From Phlyctochytrium arcticum (lineage: Eukaryota > Chytridiomycota > Chytridiomycetes > Chytridiales > Chytridiaceae), in assembly GCA_025602905.1 (NCBI GenBank), contig JAHLKI010000045.1, positions 62,001 to 126,000 of the forward strand: a stretch of 64,000 bases of DNA, written 5' to 3'. The translations under genes were made by a program, and so were the position numbers. Below are positions 21,036 through 31,774 of the stretch, piece by piece (the first letter of the stretch is position 1; every line of letters begins with the position of its first letter). Under the pieces are notes generated by a model, which was not told the DNA's origin, searched no databases, and saw nothing but the letters and a program-made list of their open reading frames with translations.

Positions 21036-23266
21036 CGGAAGATCGAGGAGCTTTTTCTCCTCATTGAATACGACGAGCAGTTGTTGCTATGGGGTGATGG
21101 CGCTTCCAGAAAGAACGGCGGAAAGGGACGAGTCCGGCGGATGGTAATTCTTGGAAAGAGGTATTGCAGCGTAAGTTGTAAAAGGGACGGTTGTCATATT
21201 AGTCGTTGTAGGACAGAATGCGTTTGTCTCTTAAACAGGATGTTTGCCTTTAGGAGGGACAGGCTAAGCGAAAGACTACAAGCGAAACTCCAAGCTCAAT
21301 TAGGGTGGTAATCTTGCCTTTTTGGGTAAATGGACTGTTGTGGCTAATGAGGAATCGAGCAGTTACCGTAGATTCCCACGGACACGACCAATACTGAGCA
21401 TTGAGATGATCCTTCTTTCCTAAATATACCAAGGCGTTGCTGCCTTGCTACTGAAGTTGCTGCGTGCTCATTCCTTAAGCCAGAATATCACATACTACTA
21501 TATTACCGCTCTGAAGGAAAGTGTTTAGCAATCAACTTGAGATAGCATCCCTTGCCTCTCGGATGAACATAATATATCTAGATTTCATGGAGAACTATCA
21601 TGATCTAGGGCTTCAACAAATGCATTTTGCCCGAGTCTGTCCATCCGGAGGAGTTTATTTCTCTATGAAGTACTCATTACAAAACCTGCGCTTTACTGTC
21701 ATTTACCACAAAACCTTTGAAGCTCGCTTTGAGAGCAACCACGCGTAAATGCTTCTCCTAGATAACTGGTATAACTTGGGCAGACGCATAACATTACCGC
21801 CACCCCCATATTTTGTGCATCTTACCACAACTCATTCTGCGAGTTACCCCACGCGATGAACATTCTTAAACAAATTCTGGGAAACTAGACTTGCTTACTA
21901 GATGTTAGGGACTTCTCTAAATTGACTTCTGAGGTTGACACACAATGCTTTGTGCTTGCCAGTAGGCTGGGACCAGAGATACGCGCTGATATATGCGTAC
22001 ATTCGCTTAATCTTGTAAATCATAGTGTCTTTTCCTTGCTTTCATCCTCTCCCGGACCCGGGGCCATACATGGTCTACTCATTCCTTACGAGTAAGGCCA
22101 GCTTCGACTGCGCCATATCTACTTCGGCATATTCTATCATCAATCCGGAATCATTCCGCCAGTGGCTTTACTGCCAAAGCTGTATGCAAAACAGCATTGA
22201 AAACAGATCGTCGTAGCCACCGACTCAGCTCTTGCCAGGCCAACAACTTTTCTCTGCGCTTTGTGTTGATTTGAGTTGTCCCTAGGGTGGCCGGCCAGCA
22301 GCCACTGGCAGCCAGTGGCTTTCTCCGGGCTTATGGATTCAGCTCATACAGCGCAGAACGAACCACGTTTTATGGAATGTTTGAAAGTATTCGGCGTAAA
22401 AATGTTTGAACTTTGGCCAGTCCAAGCTGAAACGGCGCCTGGACGCCACTGGTTGCACAACGCAGTTAATTTGGCGAAATTAAAGTTGACCGCTGCGGCA
22501 AGGCGATATTTCCAGCAAGCAGCTGCTGCGCGCGGGACGCGACGCGTCAAAGGCATAATCCACGTACGTTGGGAATCCCTCGACGCGTAAACTCACGGCG
22601 ACAAGTAGGGTGAATAATAGGATATCGGGGGGGTGGTTCGCGCGTCGGGCAGCGCAAGGAAAACGAGCAACGCCAGACTTTTTGACGCGCGGCGGCCAAC
22701 GGGTATTTGTATGATAGCGAAAGCCCCAGCACTTGACCAGACCCAATAATGGCAGACGGGATGCGCAACGTTACAACGCTCTATGATATCAAAGTGCATT
22801 GTATGCAGCAGGTCTGCCGCCCAGCGCGCGGTCGTTCTTTTCTTTAGATTCAAGAAAAGAGCCGCGCTCTTCGCCCATTTGCCCGAGAATTAGGGGTATA
22901 CTCGTACCTCGAGTATACAGCAGAAACAGTTTGCTTGGGGACTCTCTCATCTCATACACCCAGTACGTTATCGCAAAGGCTGAAACCTCTGCGCATTTCG
23001 GCGGTCTCAAGGGCTCGACCACCAAATCCTGGCCCATCCCTAGCCCTGAGCTGACCGCTGCGGATCGCCCGCCACCGCTGCTGCCCTTCTTTCCACACCG
23101 GTTTTGCTCATTTCAGATATTGCTTCGATTGCCGGGCTGCAGAACAAAAAGGCTGCTCTTGTTCATCCGCCCCTTTGCCAACTCAGCAAGCATCTCACAC
23201 CTTTCACAACCCGCCCGTCGTCGTCGTAGACCATTCATCACATTACTATACCAATAACCCCCAGTC
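21036..23266. other. Long gene-poor region and promoter of the C2H2 gene
   Basis: Frames up to 152 codons occur (for example 22799-23257) but none has a motif or a family feature, and they overlap on both strands. The right end, with pyrimidine-rich stretches near 23040-23260, is probably promoter and 5' leader of the gene at 23267. Confidence 0.45.
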
Positions 23267-24817
23267 ATGGGCCTCAAGATTGATGACCTCGTCAACGATG
23301 CCCTCCAAACGTCGTCCACGGCACCGAAATCTGCATCACCTTCGGCAGGATCCGAATACAGCTTTCGCTTTCCCGTCAGCGGCAATGTGTCTCCTACGCG
23401 TAACTCCGACCAGACGTGGGTCGCGTTGCAGCAGCACCAGCAACAGCAGCAGCAACAGCAGCAGCAACAGCAGCAGCAACAGCAAATCTCGCCGATAGCA
23501 AACAGCTCAATATCCAGTTCTCGACAACGCTCCTTGTCCGGGAGCACCTATCCTGACTCTGGACCCAGCGCTCCGCGCCTCCAACATCATCCTCTGCAAC
23601 CTCCACCAGGACCCCAGATGCAGCAGCAGCAACATCGCCAGCGCTCAACCCCATCGCTGCCCTCCCTTCGCATCCTTCCGCATCCATATCACAATGATCG
23701 CAAAAGCAGCGCTGCACCCCTCTCTGCCCGCGGTCGAGCCTTTTCACTTCCCACTACCCCGCTTCTCCCCTCCCTACACTCGGCACTCTCTTCAGCTGGC
23801 CTGGATGAGCATGCATTCCCAACCCCCACTTCTGGCAAGGATCATGATTGGATGGCATACTCCTCCAACCGCATGCACGCACCACCACCACCCCAGCGAA
23901 CCCGCTCTACTTCATATATCCCCCCATCCCCCGTCATTTCTCCTCAACGCAAACGATCCCATTCAGAACAGCAACATCACTTCCTGCGCCGTCAAAGCGG
24001 CGGCTATTTCACCGAACGGCATCGTGAAAGCTTCCTGGTCGTTCCTAGCAACATTGCGCTCTCCATGAAGCATGATCGATCTGACAGTGGAGTCGAAATG
24101 GGTTCACCACACTCGCGATTCGCTCCCCTGCAATCCCCCAGTTCTCAATCAGAGTGGGCCATGATGTCCTCTCCTTACCCTGGCCACTACCCTACACCTC
24201 CTACCCGCCGCTTTTCTGCAGACATGGAGATATCATATAACCGGCCAATGGACTTTTTCGTTCAACACCCGGCAACGCAATCCTCCTTTTCACCGCCCTC
24301 CTACTACAATCATCATCACCAAGAGCAACACCCGTCAATGGAATCGCCCCATATGGGCGGCACCTTCAAGCGCACAGTCTTGAGCATGATACCCTCGGCG
24401 GGCTGCTCACCCAATCAAGAGCACATCGTATACACCCCACATCTCGGCTACAGCGACTACCACATGCAGGCCATGAGCCAGTCACCACCATCCGAGATGC
24501 AGCAAGTGCAGCAACAGATGCCGCAAAACGACAATCACCAAAACGCCAACAACAGTAGCATCAGTGGAAGTGGTCGGCCCCGTCCATTCAGCTGCTCGGT
24601 TCCCGGATGCAATGCCCGTTTTACCCGCCGAGCCAACTTGCGAAGCCATGCATCCTGCCACTCTTCGTACCGTGCCCACGGCTGCTCTATGTGCCAGGCC
24701 CGCTTCCGTCGACCTCAAGAGCTTCGACGACACGAACGCTGCGTTCATCGCATGGTCACGCCCGTTCGAGCCCGCAGCACAGATTTGACTACCCCAATGG
24801 CCGTCGCCGCGCAATGA
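23267..24817 (+). CDS. C2H2 zinc-finger protein with poly-Gln tract, putative transcription regulator
   Basis: Single exon, 516 residues. Most of the protein is low-complexity Ser/Pro/Gln/His-rich sequence typical of activation or repression regions; a pure glutamine run lies at about residues 57-73 (CAG/CAA mixture at 23430-23485). Two zinc fingers are at the C terminus: the first CSVPGCNARFTRRANLRSH with C443, C448, H461, H465, the second CSMCQARFRRPQELRRH with C473, C476, H489, H494. RxxNLRSH and RxxELRRH are the DNA-contacting helices. Expected to be a nuclear DNA-binding protein; target unknown. The start ATG sits in a clear context (CAGTCATGGG). Confidence 0.8.
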   Translation: MGLKIDDLVNDALQTSSTAPKSASPSAGSEYSFRFPVSGNVSPTRNSDQTWVALQQHQQQQQQQQQQQQQQQQISPIANSSISSSRQRSLSGSTYPDSGPSAPRLQHHPLQPPPGPQMQQQQHRQRSTPSLPSLRILPHPYHNDRKSSAAPLSARGRAFSLPTTPLLPSLHSALSSAGLDEHAFPTPTSGKDHDWMAYSSNRMHAPPPPQRTRSTSYIPPSPVISPQRKRSHSEQQHHFLRRQSGGYFTERHRESFLVVPSNIALSMKHDRSDSGVEMGSPHSRFAPLQSPSSQSEWAMMSSPYPGHYPTPPTRRFSADMEISYNRPMDFFVQHPATQSSFSPPSYYNHHHQEQHPSMESPHMGGTFKRTVLSMIPSAGCSPNQEHIVYTPHLGYSDYHMQAMSQSPPSEMQQVQQQMPQNDNHQNANNSSISGSGRPRPFSCSVPGCNARFTRRANLRSHASCHSSYRAHGCSMCQARFRRPQELRRHERCVHRMVTPVRARSTDLTTPMAVAAQ

Positions 24818-24981
24818 CCGACTGGATTTGTTGATATCCTTGTATATAGAATTAAAGGAAACGCATTAGTGTGATGTATTTTCCACTGTATTTACATTAG
24901 CTTTAGGCGTATATACTACTTTAGAATTGTAAAAAGATCTGTCGCTACTTTTAATGTTGCATTCAACAAGACCACCGATAT

Positions 24982-26142
24982 TCACACGTTGACCTTCTTG
25001 TACTCTTGCATGTGCTCATCAAAGCTGGTGAGACCCGGATACAGTCGCTTGCATTCGGCAATATTGGCATTGTACCCAACCTTGTCAAACCACTCAAACC
25101 TACACAATGGAAAGTCATCATCATTAAAACATGTAACACCAAATCTAGACAGTGATCTTACATTGTACGCATCTCCTTGCTCATCATTTTGATAAAACTC
25201 GTAGCGAGAGAGAAAGTGACTGGAATATCTTGACCATTCATATGCTTTTTCCAGATCTCATTTGCTTCATGAAAGGTCAATTCATCCCCAGCCAGCTCAA
25301 TCTCTTTGCCCAAAAACTTTGCGGTATTCTAACATTGCCGATAAGTTGTGCATTCCATAACTTCAGTCAAATCCATCAAATAAAAATACCTCTAGCGCCA
25401 AGTAGGCAAACTCTCCAATATCACGGATATTGATCATTTGTAATTTGCGGTCGGGCGAGATTTGGTACTTGAAAAATGCCCCAACCACTTTTCCAAACAT
25501 GCCCGGTTCCGTCAGATTCTGCATGAAAAAGGTGGGTCGCAGGATCGTATACGGGAGTTGAATGCTGCGGATGTGTTGTTCAATCTTGAATTTAGAGTCG
25601 AAATGGGGGATTCCCGTGTTGCGATCTGCTCCACCGACAGATGTATAAACAAAATGCTTGACATTGGCCTTTTTCGCTGCGTCGGCTAGCCGGATGCCTT
25701 GTTCCATCTATATATCCGCAAAGAGAGAGAGAGTAAGTTTACGAGTTTACATTGGAATGAGGGCAGCCTGATCTAACCTCTGCTTTCACCCCACCATTCG
25801 TGGAATCGATGGTTTGGACGCTAAAGACGGAATGGAGGTCTTGTTGCGGGGTCAAAAAGGACTCTACGAATACTGGATTGTTCAAATCGCCTTCGACAAC
25901 CTCTACGTTTCCATGACCTTTCCCGATCAGTCGCTGGGCGGCCTTGCTGTTGGCATCTCGGGTGAGAGCGCAAATCTTCCATTTGGGAGTCGCGTTCAGA
26001 CTGTTGGATTTGAGAAGAGTGTCAACCAGTGCTCCTCCTAACGCGTCGCGCAACGTGTCAAAAGTTGGGTTTCTCATGAGGCCAAATCACATTACACACC
26101 TTGCTTTCCGGTAGCACCTGTAACTAGAATCTTTTGCATCAT
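24982..26142 (-). CDS. NmrA-like family NAD(P)-binding protein
   Basis: Five exons on the minus strand: 26142-26100, 26037-25778, 25707-25390, 25328-25162, 25099-24982; 301 residues. Belongs to the NmrA-like atypical short-chain dehydrogenases: a Rossmann fold starts at once (MQKILVTGATGKQGG, the dinucleotide loop being completed across the first intron), followed by ICALTRDANSKAAQRL, VVEGDLNN, VFSVQTID, VKHFVYTSVGGADRNTGIPHF and the C-terminal INIRDIGEFAYLALE. NmrA-type proteins bind NAD(P) as redox sensors (NmrA, HSCARG) or act as oxidoreductases; the catalytic Tyr-Lys pair of classical dehydrogenases is not obvious. Two adjacent ATGs (26142 and 26139) are possible starts. Confidence 0.88.
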
Positions 26143-27140
26143 TGTGAACTATGGGTATAACGTATAACGTGCAACGAGAACTCGCAAATCTTGCGGTATT
26201 GTTTACAGTGGGGATATGGAAAGATGACGACAAAGGGGCTTGATGTTGATTACTGGACGGTTTTGACACCCTGTCAGACAGCGCCAACCCCCCCATTTTG
26301 ACATTCGTTCGTTTGACAAAAGGTTGCATGGGTCTTTCCATAATCAAATGCAACTTCGGGATCATGGAAATGTTTTGCGCACACACTACTTTGGCAAGCA
26401 CATCAAGACATACTGGGTTTTGGGATGCTCGACATTAGAGTCGAACGGGTAGGGAATCGACTGCAAAGAGGATCGCTTCAGCGGAGTTGCCCGAGATCTC
26501 AGATTCTATTCAACAGACCAAAGTGCTTCGCCAGCTTCGCGAACCTTCGCCGCACCGGAACGAAGCGGTCAAGGACGGCACAGTCACAAAACGTGAGGCA
26601 CAGCCATCCAGAGTTTTGGGTCGCCGTAAATAACGCCGTTCTTTGCTTGTCATGCCCCGGACCTATTGGCGAAACTCCATTGGCAGCATTCTTTCAGCAC
26701 AAAATCCCAACTACTCCCATCTCGACCAACATCCAAAGACGCCTTCCGGCTGGCCCGTAACTTCCAAGTGCATCAGGGCCTTGTATCATTTAAACCGTGA
26801 AAGAAAGATTGCGCTTTTCGCTGTGCAGGACGAAGCTTTTTTCCTTTGACTCGACAAGGAAGCCGCTAAACAAAGCGAATCGTGACTGACGGGATCCTTT
26901 TCCGTCCGCTCAATCAATAGCACATTGTCTCCAACAACCTTACGGCTACTGTACTGTACCTTGTTCCCACAATTTCTTTGCATTCGTACTTCTTTCGGTT
27001 TGAACTTTTGACGCCCAAACTCTTCCCTTCGGTTGGACCTCTGCATCCGATATACTAGCTTCACAGGGATTAGCACAACCATTCGTTACTTTAAGTGAAG
27101 GCAGCGGACGGTTGTTGTGTTTGTGGTGCTTGCTGGAGTA
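26143..27140. other. Divergent intergenic region
   Basis: Lies between the starts of the minus-strand NmrA-like gene and the plus-strand kelch-SH3 gene, so it should contain two promoters. No gene or clear TATA box recognised. Confidence 0.5.
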
Positions 27141-29910
27141 ATGCTCACGGGGCGGAAACATCCCGAGCGCATGGGGCCTCGTTGGCTCCGCTCCAAAATC
27201 TTTGACGTCTCCGCCAACTTTCTATCCCTTACAACAACGTTTCTTCTATTCACCTTTGCGCATCAAGTCACATCAACATCAATAGCATCGCCAAACCTGG
27301 AAGCCCGACAGGGACAGAAGACGTCCGAATCTGGCTCTGATCAAGTACCATTTCGATGGGGGCATTCCGCAGTTACTGTCGGTGATCGGATCATCTTCAT
27401 TGGGGGTGTCGAAGAGTCAACTGCCCAAGGTGTAAATGGTATGTCCACCATTTTGTTTTGGGAATTCATCGTTACTTGGTTTGTTTACTTTTGTTGCTTT
27501 CATAGGTACCTTTGCTTTGGCAACTCTTCCTACCATTGCCTTTGCACCAAACAGATCTACCGTTTCCGTTTTATCCACCTCAGGCTCCCTTCCGGCCTCC
27601 ATCGGTCACTCTTGCACTTTCGTGGATGCTGATCGATCAATATACTGTCATGGAGGGTTTCCCAATACATCCCCAGCCTTTTCACCGCAAAGCAGACGAG
27701 GAATTTGGAGATTTGGCGTGGATGGAGGTTTGTGGTCAGGAGGAGCCATTGATGGGTTTTCCAACGTGAATTCAACGCGGGTCGATGACACGGGAATTGC
27801 CGATGCTTCAATGCAGTGGATTAACAACGCATTGCTCGTTGTAGGCGGTCGATCGACATGTTATACATGCACACCCCAGCCGGCTGGGCTAGTCGCTGTG
27901 CAGGGCTTCTTTGAGTTGCGCGACAAATCGACGCGGACCATTGTTCATGAGCCGTTGGGCGGTTTATACGGACATTGTACCGTATCATCGGGAACGGAAG
28001 TCGTAGCCCTTTTTGGAACAACGCCGCAAGGACCTCCTTCCTCTCTTGTCACACGAGTGTCCGTGAGCGCCTCACCAGGAGCCATCACTACAGTAACGCC
28101 AGTAACCACAGCGGCAAACGAACCCGCTGCAAGATTGTACGCAGTGTGTCAGCTCGTTAATACCACTACCGTTATGATAAGCGGAGGAATGGCACCTGAC
28201 GGCACCTTCCTGACGGATGAATGGTCGTTTTCGTTGGCCACTCTGTCTTTTACTTCGGTTGCGGCTACTGGCATCATGCCCGCTCCCCGTATCCGCGCTG
28301 CTGGGTTTACTCTGGCAGATGGAACTCCTGCTTTGCACGGGGGCCTACGGCGCGATCTGGTAGCGGACCGTGCAATATATTCTCAGAATTCCGCCACGGG
28401 ACGATGGGAACAGCTGCTCGTTACAGCCAACATGACTGTTCCCCCACCTCCACCACAATCAGCTGCAGATGGACTTCAGCAACCGGAGCAAGTGAGCAAA
28501 TGGTTGACAATCGGTCTTCCAGTAGCTGTCGGGATCATCGCATTGATTGTGCTACTTTTATCGATTGTTTTGTGCCGGCTTTGCCGCTTACAGTCAACTC
28601 CCCAACATGAGAAGCAACACGTCGACGTCATGGAAAGTCAACAGAGCCTCGGTGCGAATTGGCGAATCTCCAACGCTCCCTATGTTAACACCAGCATGGA
28701 ATCACCGCCGCGGACCAATCCACCGGCACCAGTTTATTGGGGAGCAGACAGATCGGCTCCGGCAACCGCGCTGGGCAACAGCCCACCAAGACGTAGTACA
28801 GAAAGTCAACGAACGATTTCAGTTCCAGACCATCAGAAGAGGGGTACTTCTTCAGACTCTGATACTCCCACCTTGTCACCACCAAAACGACGCTCATCCT
28901 TCCACCCACCCCCAGAGACAATGCTCCAGCAATTCTCCAATACCGCAGCATCTGAACCAATGCCGGCTCAGGCTGCCTCGACAGTTGCTACCCTCTCAAA
29001 TTCTGGAACAGCTTCTCGTGACACCAAACGCGACGTATTCCCATCCCTTCGAACAGAGTCGGACGCCATCAAAAATGACAGCTGGTCCTTTTATCCTAGC
29101 GACATTAGCGAATTCTTGCAGCAAAAGATTACCCAAGAGTTGCACGGCGGTATCTCACCCATCTCGGATACAAGTACAGACCGGCTCGGGAGCACTCGTG
29201 ACTCTTTGTCACGCAGTGGTACCTTGAGTAGCAGCAGACAAAGCCTCACCCCGCGTGCGGCCCCCGTCCCAACCTCGACATCCACGGGTGGCTCCAGCTT
29301 TTTCATTCCCCCGCTACCCCCCATGCCACCCACCAAATTTTCCGGTGCAGGAGCAACTGGATCATCATCATCATCACCCACTCTTGATCTGACAAAACCT
29401 TATACCGCCATGCACGCCCATATCCCATCCCGCACAGATGAAGTGACCATTGCCCCAACCGATACGTTGACAGTTCGCAAACTTTACCGTGACGGGTGGG
29501 CCGTCGGCATGAATGTATCAAGAGGATGTGCAGGGTATTTCCCCATCGGTGTATTAGACCTGACCGGATACGACGCGCTCAGTGGATTATCCACTTCTGG
29601 AATGAGAGATGACAGCGACCACCTCCGCGAGAGTGACAACCAATTCACCATCGGGATATCCGAGTCCATGGCCAATGGAGCGGCAGGCAATACCCAACAC
29701 CCATCGTCCAAGGATGGATCAAGTCGCGTTAGCAAAAGACTCGATGCAGGCGATACATCCTCCAACAACACCTTATTTTCACCTCCGCAAAACACGTTGA
29801 CGGCTCTGGAAGAACTGGACTGGGCCTATGAAATGGGCGTTGTCAACTTGGAGTCATATTTCAGGCAGCGCAAACGGATATTTTTCGCCAAGAGTTTGGG
29901 CAATGCATAG
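27141..29910 (+). CDS. Kelch-repeat ectodomain / single TM / cytosolic SH3 protein
   Basis: Two exons, 27141-27438 and 27506-29910 (67-nt intron), 900 residues; a second in-frame ATG at 27171 would give 890 and a cleaner signal peptide (TTTFLLFTFAHQVTS). The next 350 residues form a kelch-type beta-propeller (RWGHSAVTVGDRIIFIGGV, SIGHSCTFVDADRSIYCHGG, INNALLVVGG, TTTVMISGGMAPDGTFLTDE). One TM helix follows (WLTIGLPVAVGIIALIVLLL, about 28500-28570), then a Ser/Pro-rich cytosolic part with several PxxP stretches, and an SH3 domain at about residues 730-790 (PYTAMHA, DTLTVRKLYRDGWAVGMN, GCAGYFPIGVLDL). A short conserved-looking tail follows. The architecture suggests a surface sensor that binds something outside and assembles a signalling or cytoskeletal complex through SH3 inside. 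Domain calls are firm, role is inference. Confidence 0.85.
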
Positions 29911-30266
29911 AATCCCTTTCCTGTATTTCTGATTCATCAAAATTTGTAATTTGTATTTCTTTTTTTTTGGACAAAGTGTATATACATGTGTTACTCTACA
30001 TAGAATTTTGTGATGGTCCTGTGTGTGATTCTCTTGTTCCATTTCCGAAGACTTTACAAATTCGAATTTCGAAGAATTGTACGGTCAATAGAACGGCGGC
30101 TCAGCAGCACACCAAAAATTCCGAATTTCTGATGACACAGAGGACATTTCTGACGATTTCAAGACCTTTTCGGTCGCTTAAAACCAGGAAAGTCATTCCC
30201 GGCGGCCGTCCAGATTTCCTGCTCCAGTTTTTCGTCGTCCCCACGCGATTCATTGCAACACGTTCA

Positions 30267-31553
30267 ATGACCACTACCTCGCAAAAGCCAATCAGGATCG
30301 GGATAGTCGGCGCCGGCCCCGCTGGTCTGACTCTCGCCCGGCTTCTCCAACTCCATAACATCCCTCTCTCCATCTTTGATTTTGAAGCGGGCCCTTCCGA
30401 CCGATGGCAAGGCCGGTCCCTCAACCTCAATCCTGGATCAGGTCTCGCGGCGATTGATGCCATGGGCCTACGACCCGAGATTGACAAGCTGATTATGCCG
30501 GAGCGGGAAGAGATGCGGATTCTGGACAAGGATGCTCGGGTCATTTACAAGGACGAAGGAGGAGGTCCACCGCCGGGAATGGAGTTTACCAAGGAGGAAT
30601 TGGAAGCGCATCGCAGGCCCGAAATTGACCGATCGGATCTAAGGGAACTGTTGCTCAAATCAGTCGACCCTAAGACTGTGCAATGGGGCAAGAAGGCTGT
30701 TCGGGTGGAGAGCTCACCCCACCCCATTCTGCATTTTGACGATGGCACCAGCGAGAGTTTTGATCTGATCATTGGAGCTGACGGGGCGTGGTCAAAAATT
30801 CGGAGGCATCTGACGGATGCACAGCCCACCTACTCGGGCATTACATTTGTGGATATGCGCGTTCAGGACTTTGAAAAGCGGTTTCCTGATCTAGCAGAAA
30901 TCGTGGGCGGCGGCGGAAGCTTTGCTCTGGAACAAGACCGGGGCATCATCGGGCACATCAGCGGAAACAACACTCTTGGTCTTTACGGTACGTTACATCA
31001 GAAGCATGTTGTCTCTTTCTGTTTGCTAATTACAACACATCTCATAGCTTGTCTGCGTGTTCCTGAAGATTCTCCAGAACTCAAGAAGGCTCTGAGCCAG
31101 GACCCGGCTACCACCAAGGCCTACCTCGCCGCCCAGTTTCCGAAGTGGAACGCAAAGCTTCTGTCACTCCTGAAAGTTGCAGAAGATTCACCCATAGTCT
31201 CCCGTCCAATCTACGCGCTCCCCTCGGATCATAGCTGGACTTCCCAACCAGGCATCACTCTAATAGGCGATGCCGCGCATGTCATGTCACCTTTTGCAGG
31301 CGAAGGAGTCAACTTGGCGATGCTCGACGCGTTGGATCTAGTTACGGCTATTGATGCCGCATGGAAAAGGGACGGGACAGTAAAGGCCGTCTTGAATGAG
31401 ATTCCTGGATTTGAGAAGAAGATGATGGAGCGATCGTCGGTCGAGGCACACAACTCTGCTCGAAACTTGGAAATTGCGTTTGATGCGCGTGCACCGCAAT
31501 CATTCGTAGAAGCTTTGGAGGCTGCCATGGCTGGAGGGGGACCACCGGAATGA
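30267..31553 (+). CDS. FAD-dependent monooxygenase, PHBH/UbiH fold (Tet(X)-like)
   Basis: Exons 30267-30987 and 31048-31553; the 60-nt intron (GTACGT...CATAG) is in frame so it can be missed. 408 residues. A flavoprotein hydroxylase of small or aromatic molecules using NAD(P)H and O2. FAD-binding GxGxxG near the start (IGIVGAGPAGLTLARLL), the DG motif (IIGADGAWSKIRRHL) and the GD motif (ITLIGDAAHVMSPFAGEG) are all intact, so it is probably active. An upstream in-frame ATG at 30132 would add 45 Arg-rich residues that could be a mitochondrial presequence; I favour 30267 because the fold begins right after it. Only about 350 bp separate it from the kelch-SH3 gene upstream on the same strand. Substrate unknown. 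Confidence 0.87.
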   Translation: MTTTSQKPIRIGIVGAGPAGLTLARLLQLHNIPLSIFDFEAGPSDRWQGRSLNLNPGSGLAAIDAMGLRPEIDKLIMPEREEMRILDKDARVIYKDEGGGPPPGMEFTKEELEAHRRPEIDRSDLRELLLKSVDPKTVQWGKKAVRVESSPHPILHFDDGTSESFDLIIGADGAWSKIRRHLTDAQPTYSGITFVDMRVQDFEKRFPDLAEIVGGGGSFALEQDRGIIGHISGNNTLGLYGTLHQKHVVSFCLLITTHLIACLRVPEDSPELKKALSQDPATTKAYLAAQFPKWNAKLLSLLKVAEDSPIVSRPIYALPSDHSWTSQPGITLIGDAAHVMSPFAGEGVNLAMLDALDLVTAIDAAWKRDGTVKAVLNEIPGFEKKMMERSSVEAHNSARNLEIAFDARAPQSFVEALEAAMAGGGPPE

Positions 31554-31774
31554 GTCTATGTTGCTTCTTCTTGGGACTCTTCTTTTGTAATTATACCTAG
31601 TACTGTATTCGAATAAATTCACCACGTACTTTACCTTTTGAAAATGGTGTCATTTTTCCGGCTGAACACTAATGTGAACTAAGGAATCAGTGAATTCGGA
31701 GATCATTATTATTGTAGTTACAGTATTTTACAAATATATACAGGTCCAGCTATAAACTAATCGTATTGAGTGAA

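Noticed and set aside
23113..23547. Minus-strand frame with a run of Cys
   Set aside because: Antisense shadow of the poly-Gln tract of the C2H2 gene.
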